Assembly: GCA_041744575.1 (NCBI GenBank)
Contig: JBGTKP010000057.1
Location: 1-64,000, forward strand
DNA from: JTS-RE37 sp041744575
Lineage (GTDB): Bacteria > Bacteroidota > Bacteroidia > Flavobacteriales > Flavobacteriaceae
Reading direction: 5' to 3'
DNA: 64,000 bases
In this document: piece by piece, positions 62,233 through 64,000 of the stretch
Layout: every line of letters starts with the position of its first letter
Numbering within the stretch: the stretch's first letter is position 1
The notes under the pieces: generated by a model
Told to the model about the DNA's origin: nothing
Database searches by the model: none
What the model saw: the letters and a program-made list of their open reading frames with translations, nothing else
Made by a program: the position numbers and the translations under genes

Positions 62233-64000
62233 TTACTTGAGGGTGAGCACAAGGTCTTCCGCATTCACCAGGCTGCCACTTCCCAACTGAATTTTGTCAA
62301 CAGTTCCCTCTTCTGTCGCAGTGACAGTCGTTTCCATCTTCATGGCTTCAATGACAAACAGGGGTTCGTTCTTTTTAACCTTCTGCCCATTCTTGACCAG
62401 GACACTGGAAAGCAACCCTTGCAATGGGGCACCGATTTGTTTTGGATCATCAGGGAGTGCCTTTGTATTTTCAATCTTGGTAACCTTGATGCTGGTATCC
62501 TTAACACTCACTTCCCGCAACTGGCCGTTTACCTTGAAAAAGATCCCAACCATGCCGTCTTCATCTGGTTCACCGACCGATACAAGCGAAATCAGGATAT
62601 TTTTACCCCGGTCCAGTTCAACCAATATTTCTTCCCCTATGTCCATTCCATAGAAAAAATTCTTCGTAGGGATGGCCATTACATTCCCATATTTCAAATG
62701 GTTGTTATACGCATCGGTAAAGACCTTAGGGTAGAGCTTATAGGAAAGAAAATCCGTCATCTTTAATTCCCTGCCCATTCCCTTGTCAAATTGCTTCTTA
62801 AAGGCTGAAAATTCCTTGTCAAAATCGATGGGCTCCAGATGGGCATTAGGCCGGTTGGAATAAGGCTTGGCACCTTTTAAAACCAATTTTTGGAGTTTTT
62901 TTGGAAAGCCCCCAACCGGTTGCCCGAGGTCTCCTTTAAAAAAGCTGATCACCGATTGGGGAAAGGAGATGGTATCGCCTTTCTCCAGGACATCCTGGAT
63001 GCTGTACCCGTTACTGATGAGATACTGCGCCATATCACCCACCACCTTAGAGCTCGGGGTGACTTTTACAATATCCCCGAAAAGCTGATTCACTTCGCCA
63101 TACATTCGGGTCACCTCCGGGAACTTGTCCTCGAGACCCAGAGCGATGGCCTGTCCCTTCAAATTGGAATACTGACCGCCGGGAATTTCATGGGTATAGA
63201 CCTCTCCGGTCCCGGACAACAAGCCTGATTCAAACGGATAATAATATTTCCTCACCGTTTCCCAATAGTTGCTGTAAGCAGCCAGCTTCTGACTGTCCAT
63301 CAGATGCTCCCGCTTATGAAACCGCAGCATTTCCATCACTGCATTGAAATTAGGTTGTGAAGTAAGTCCGGACAGCCCGCCCAGGGCCACATCAATCACA
63401 TCTACCCCGGCCTCCACCGCCTTCAGATACATGGCAGCCTGAATGGATGACGTATCATGCGTATGCAGATGGATCGGGATCTTGATTTCCGACTTGAGAG
63501 AACTGATGAGTTCATAGGCTGCATAGGGCTTCAGAAGGCCGGCCATATCCTTTACGGCCAGAATGTGAGCACCTGCATTCTCAATATCCCTGGCAAGTTG
63601 AATGTAATATTTAAGATCATACTTGGTTTTGGAAGGATCGAGGATGTCGCCGGTATAACAGATAGATCCCTCTGCCAGACCCTTTGTATGTTTCCGTACA
63701 AATCCGATACAGGGGGCCAGGGATTTCATCCAGTTAAGGGAATCGAAAATCCTGAAAAGATCTATCCCGGTCTCCCAGGATTGTTCAACGAATTTTTCAA
63801 TGAGATTATCCGGGTAAGCCGTGTAGCCAACCCCGTTGGAACCGCGGATAAGCATTTGCAAAAGAATATTGGGCATCGCTTTGCGAAGGAGTGCCAGGCG
63901 TTCCCAAGGGTTTTCCTGCAGGAAACGAAGGCAGACATCAAAGGTCGCGCCACCCCAGACCTCCATGCTGAAGATCCCGGGATGGTTCCTGGCATACCCT
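62233..64000 (-). CDS. pyc: Pyruvate carboxylase, C-terminal part (runs off window)
   Basis: The open frame continues past the right edge (the last codons give GYARNHPGIFSMEVWGGATFDVC), so the gene is truncated only by the window. This part holds the carboxyltransferase domain (FRIFDSLNWMKSL, HLHTHDTSSIQAAMYLKAVEAGVDVIDVALGGLSGLTSQPN), the PC tetramerisation domain and the biotinyl domain with AMKM (biotinylated Lys) near the C-terminus. The enzyme carboxylates pyruvate to oxaloacetate. The ATP-grasp half lies outside the window. Confidence 0.97.
   Translation of the reverse strand, partial: GYARNHPGIFSMEVWGGATFDVCLRFLQENPWERLALLRKAMPNILLQMLIRGSNGVGYTAYPDNLIEKFVEQSWETGIDLFRIFDSLNWMKSLAPCIGFVRKHTKGLAEGSICYTGDILDPSKTKYDLKYYIQLARDIENAGAHILAVKDMAGLLKPYAAYELISSLKSEIKIPIHLHTHDTSSIQAAMYLKAVEAGVDVIDVALGGLSGLTSQPNFNAVMEMLRFHKREHLMDSQKLAAYSNYWETVRKYYYPFESGLLSGTGEVYTHEIPGGQYSNLKGQAIALGLEDKFPEVTRMYGEVNQLFGDIVKVTPSSKVVGDMAQYLISNGYSIQDVLEKGDTISFPQSVISFFKGDLGQPVGGFPKKLQKLVLKGAKPYSNRPNAHLEPIDFDKEFSAFKKQFDKGMGRELKMTDFLSYKLYPKVFTDAYNNHLKYGNVMAIPTKNFFYGMDIGEEILVELDRGKNILISLVSVGEPDEDGMVGIFFKVNGQLREVSVKDTSIKVTKIENTKALPDDPKQIGAPLQGLLSSVLVKNGQKVKKNEPLFVIEAMKMETTVTATEEGTVDKIQLGSGSLVNAEDLVLTLK

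Noticed and set aside
1..64000. CRISPR arrays, insertion sequences or prophage
   Set aside because: No regularly spaced repeats, transposase or phage structural motifs were found. The only sizeable repeats are coding repeats in surface proteins.

Overview
The window is chromosomal DNA from a member of the Bacteroidetes, most likely the Flavobacteriaceae. The evidence is two PorP/SprF-type proteins paired with secreted proteins ending in the gliding-motility-associated (type B) sorting domain, DUF3467, DUF4369 and DUF2851 proteins, a short bS21 gene with an exceptionally long Shine-Dalgarno sequence, and repeated TAnnTTTG promoter -7 elements, the Bacteroidetes sigma-A type. No prophage, insertion sequence, transposase or CRISPR array was seen.

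Layout. 1-7.9 kb: a small secreted protein, an AraC regulator, an S1/P1-type nuclease, a class A penicillin-binding protein, a DUF819 membrane protein, a DUF4369 lipoprotein and a small conserved protein. 7.9-10.3 kb: a tight minus-strand operon idi, PTPS-like, bcp-type peroxiredoxin, manA. 10.4-25.8 kb: a minus-strand surface-protein region. It holds two PorP-plus-substrate modules, one followed by a TPR/propeller/CarboxypepD/OmpA protein with the architecture of PorE, and between them a 1491-residue adhesin-like protein with no recognisable sorting domain. 26.1-27.7 kb: prfC. 27.8-41.7 kb: the large minus-strand expression block, read as tRNA-Thr(UGU), Tyr, Gly, Thr(GGU), tuf, tRNA-Trp, secE, nusG, rplK, rplA, rplJ, rplL, rpoB, rpoC, then DUF3467. 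41.8-51 kb: hpf, a XerC/D recombinase, rpsU, acyl-CoA dehydrogenase, a ComEA-like helix-hairpin-helix protein, an AgcS symporter, PspC-like, DUF2851, rhodanese and two thioredoxin-fold proteins, all on the minus strand. 50.7-51.9 kb: a MarR regulator and a YceI protein. 51.9-58.8 kb: a complete trpEGDCFBA operon preceded by a classical leader-peptide attenuator. 58.8-64 kb: an M20 peptidase, an orphan TonB-plug protein, a possible 47-residue gene, a uracil-DNA-glycosylase-family protein and the 3' part of pyruvate carboxylase, which runs off the window.

The most informative non-coding signals are three. The first is the trp attenuator: an 18-codon leader with three consecutive Trp codons, a 13-bp terminator, and a 7-nt antiterminator candidate that overlaps the leader stop codon. 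The second is the 11-nt anti-Shine-Dalgarno complement in front of rpsU. The third is the four-tRNA/tuf/secE/nusG order, which matches the E. coli tufB locus down to the anticodons. I found no clearly new multi-gene system. The surface-protein region, the orphan plug protein and the small gene near 61.2 kb are the least understood parts.
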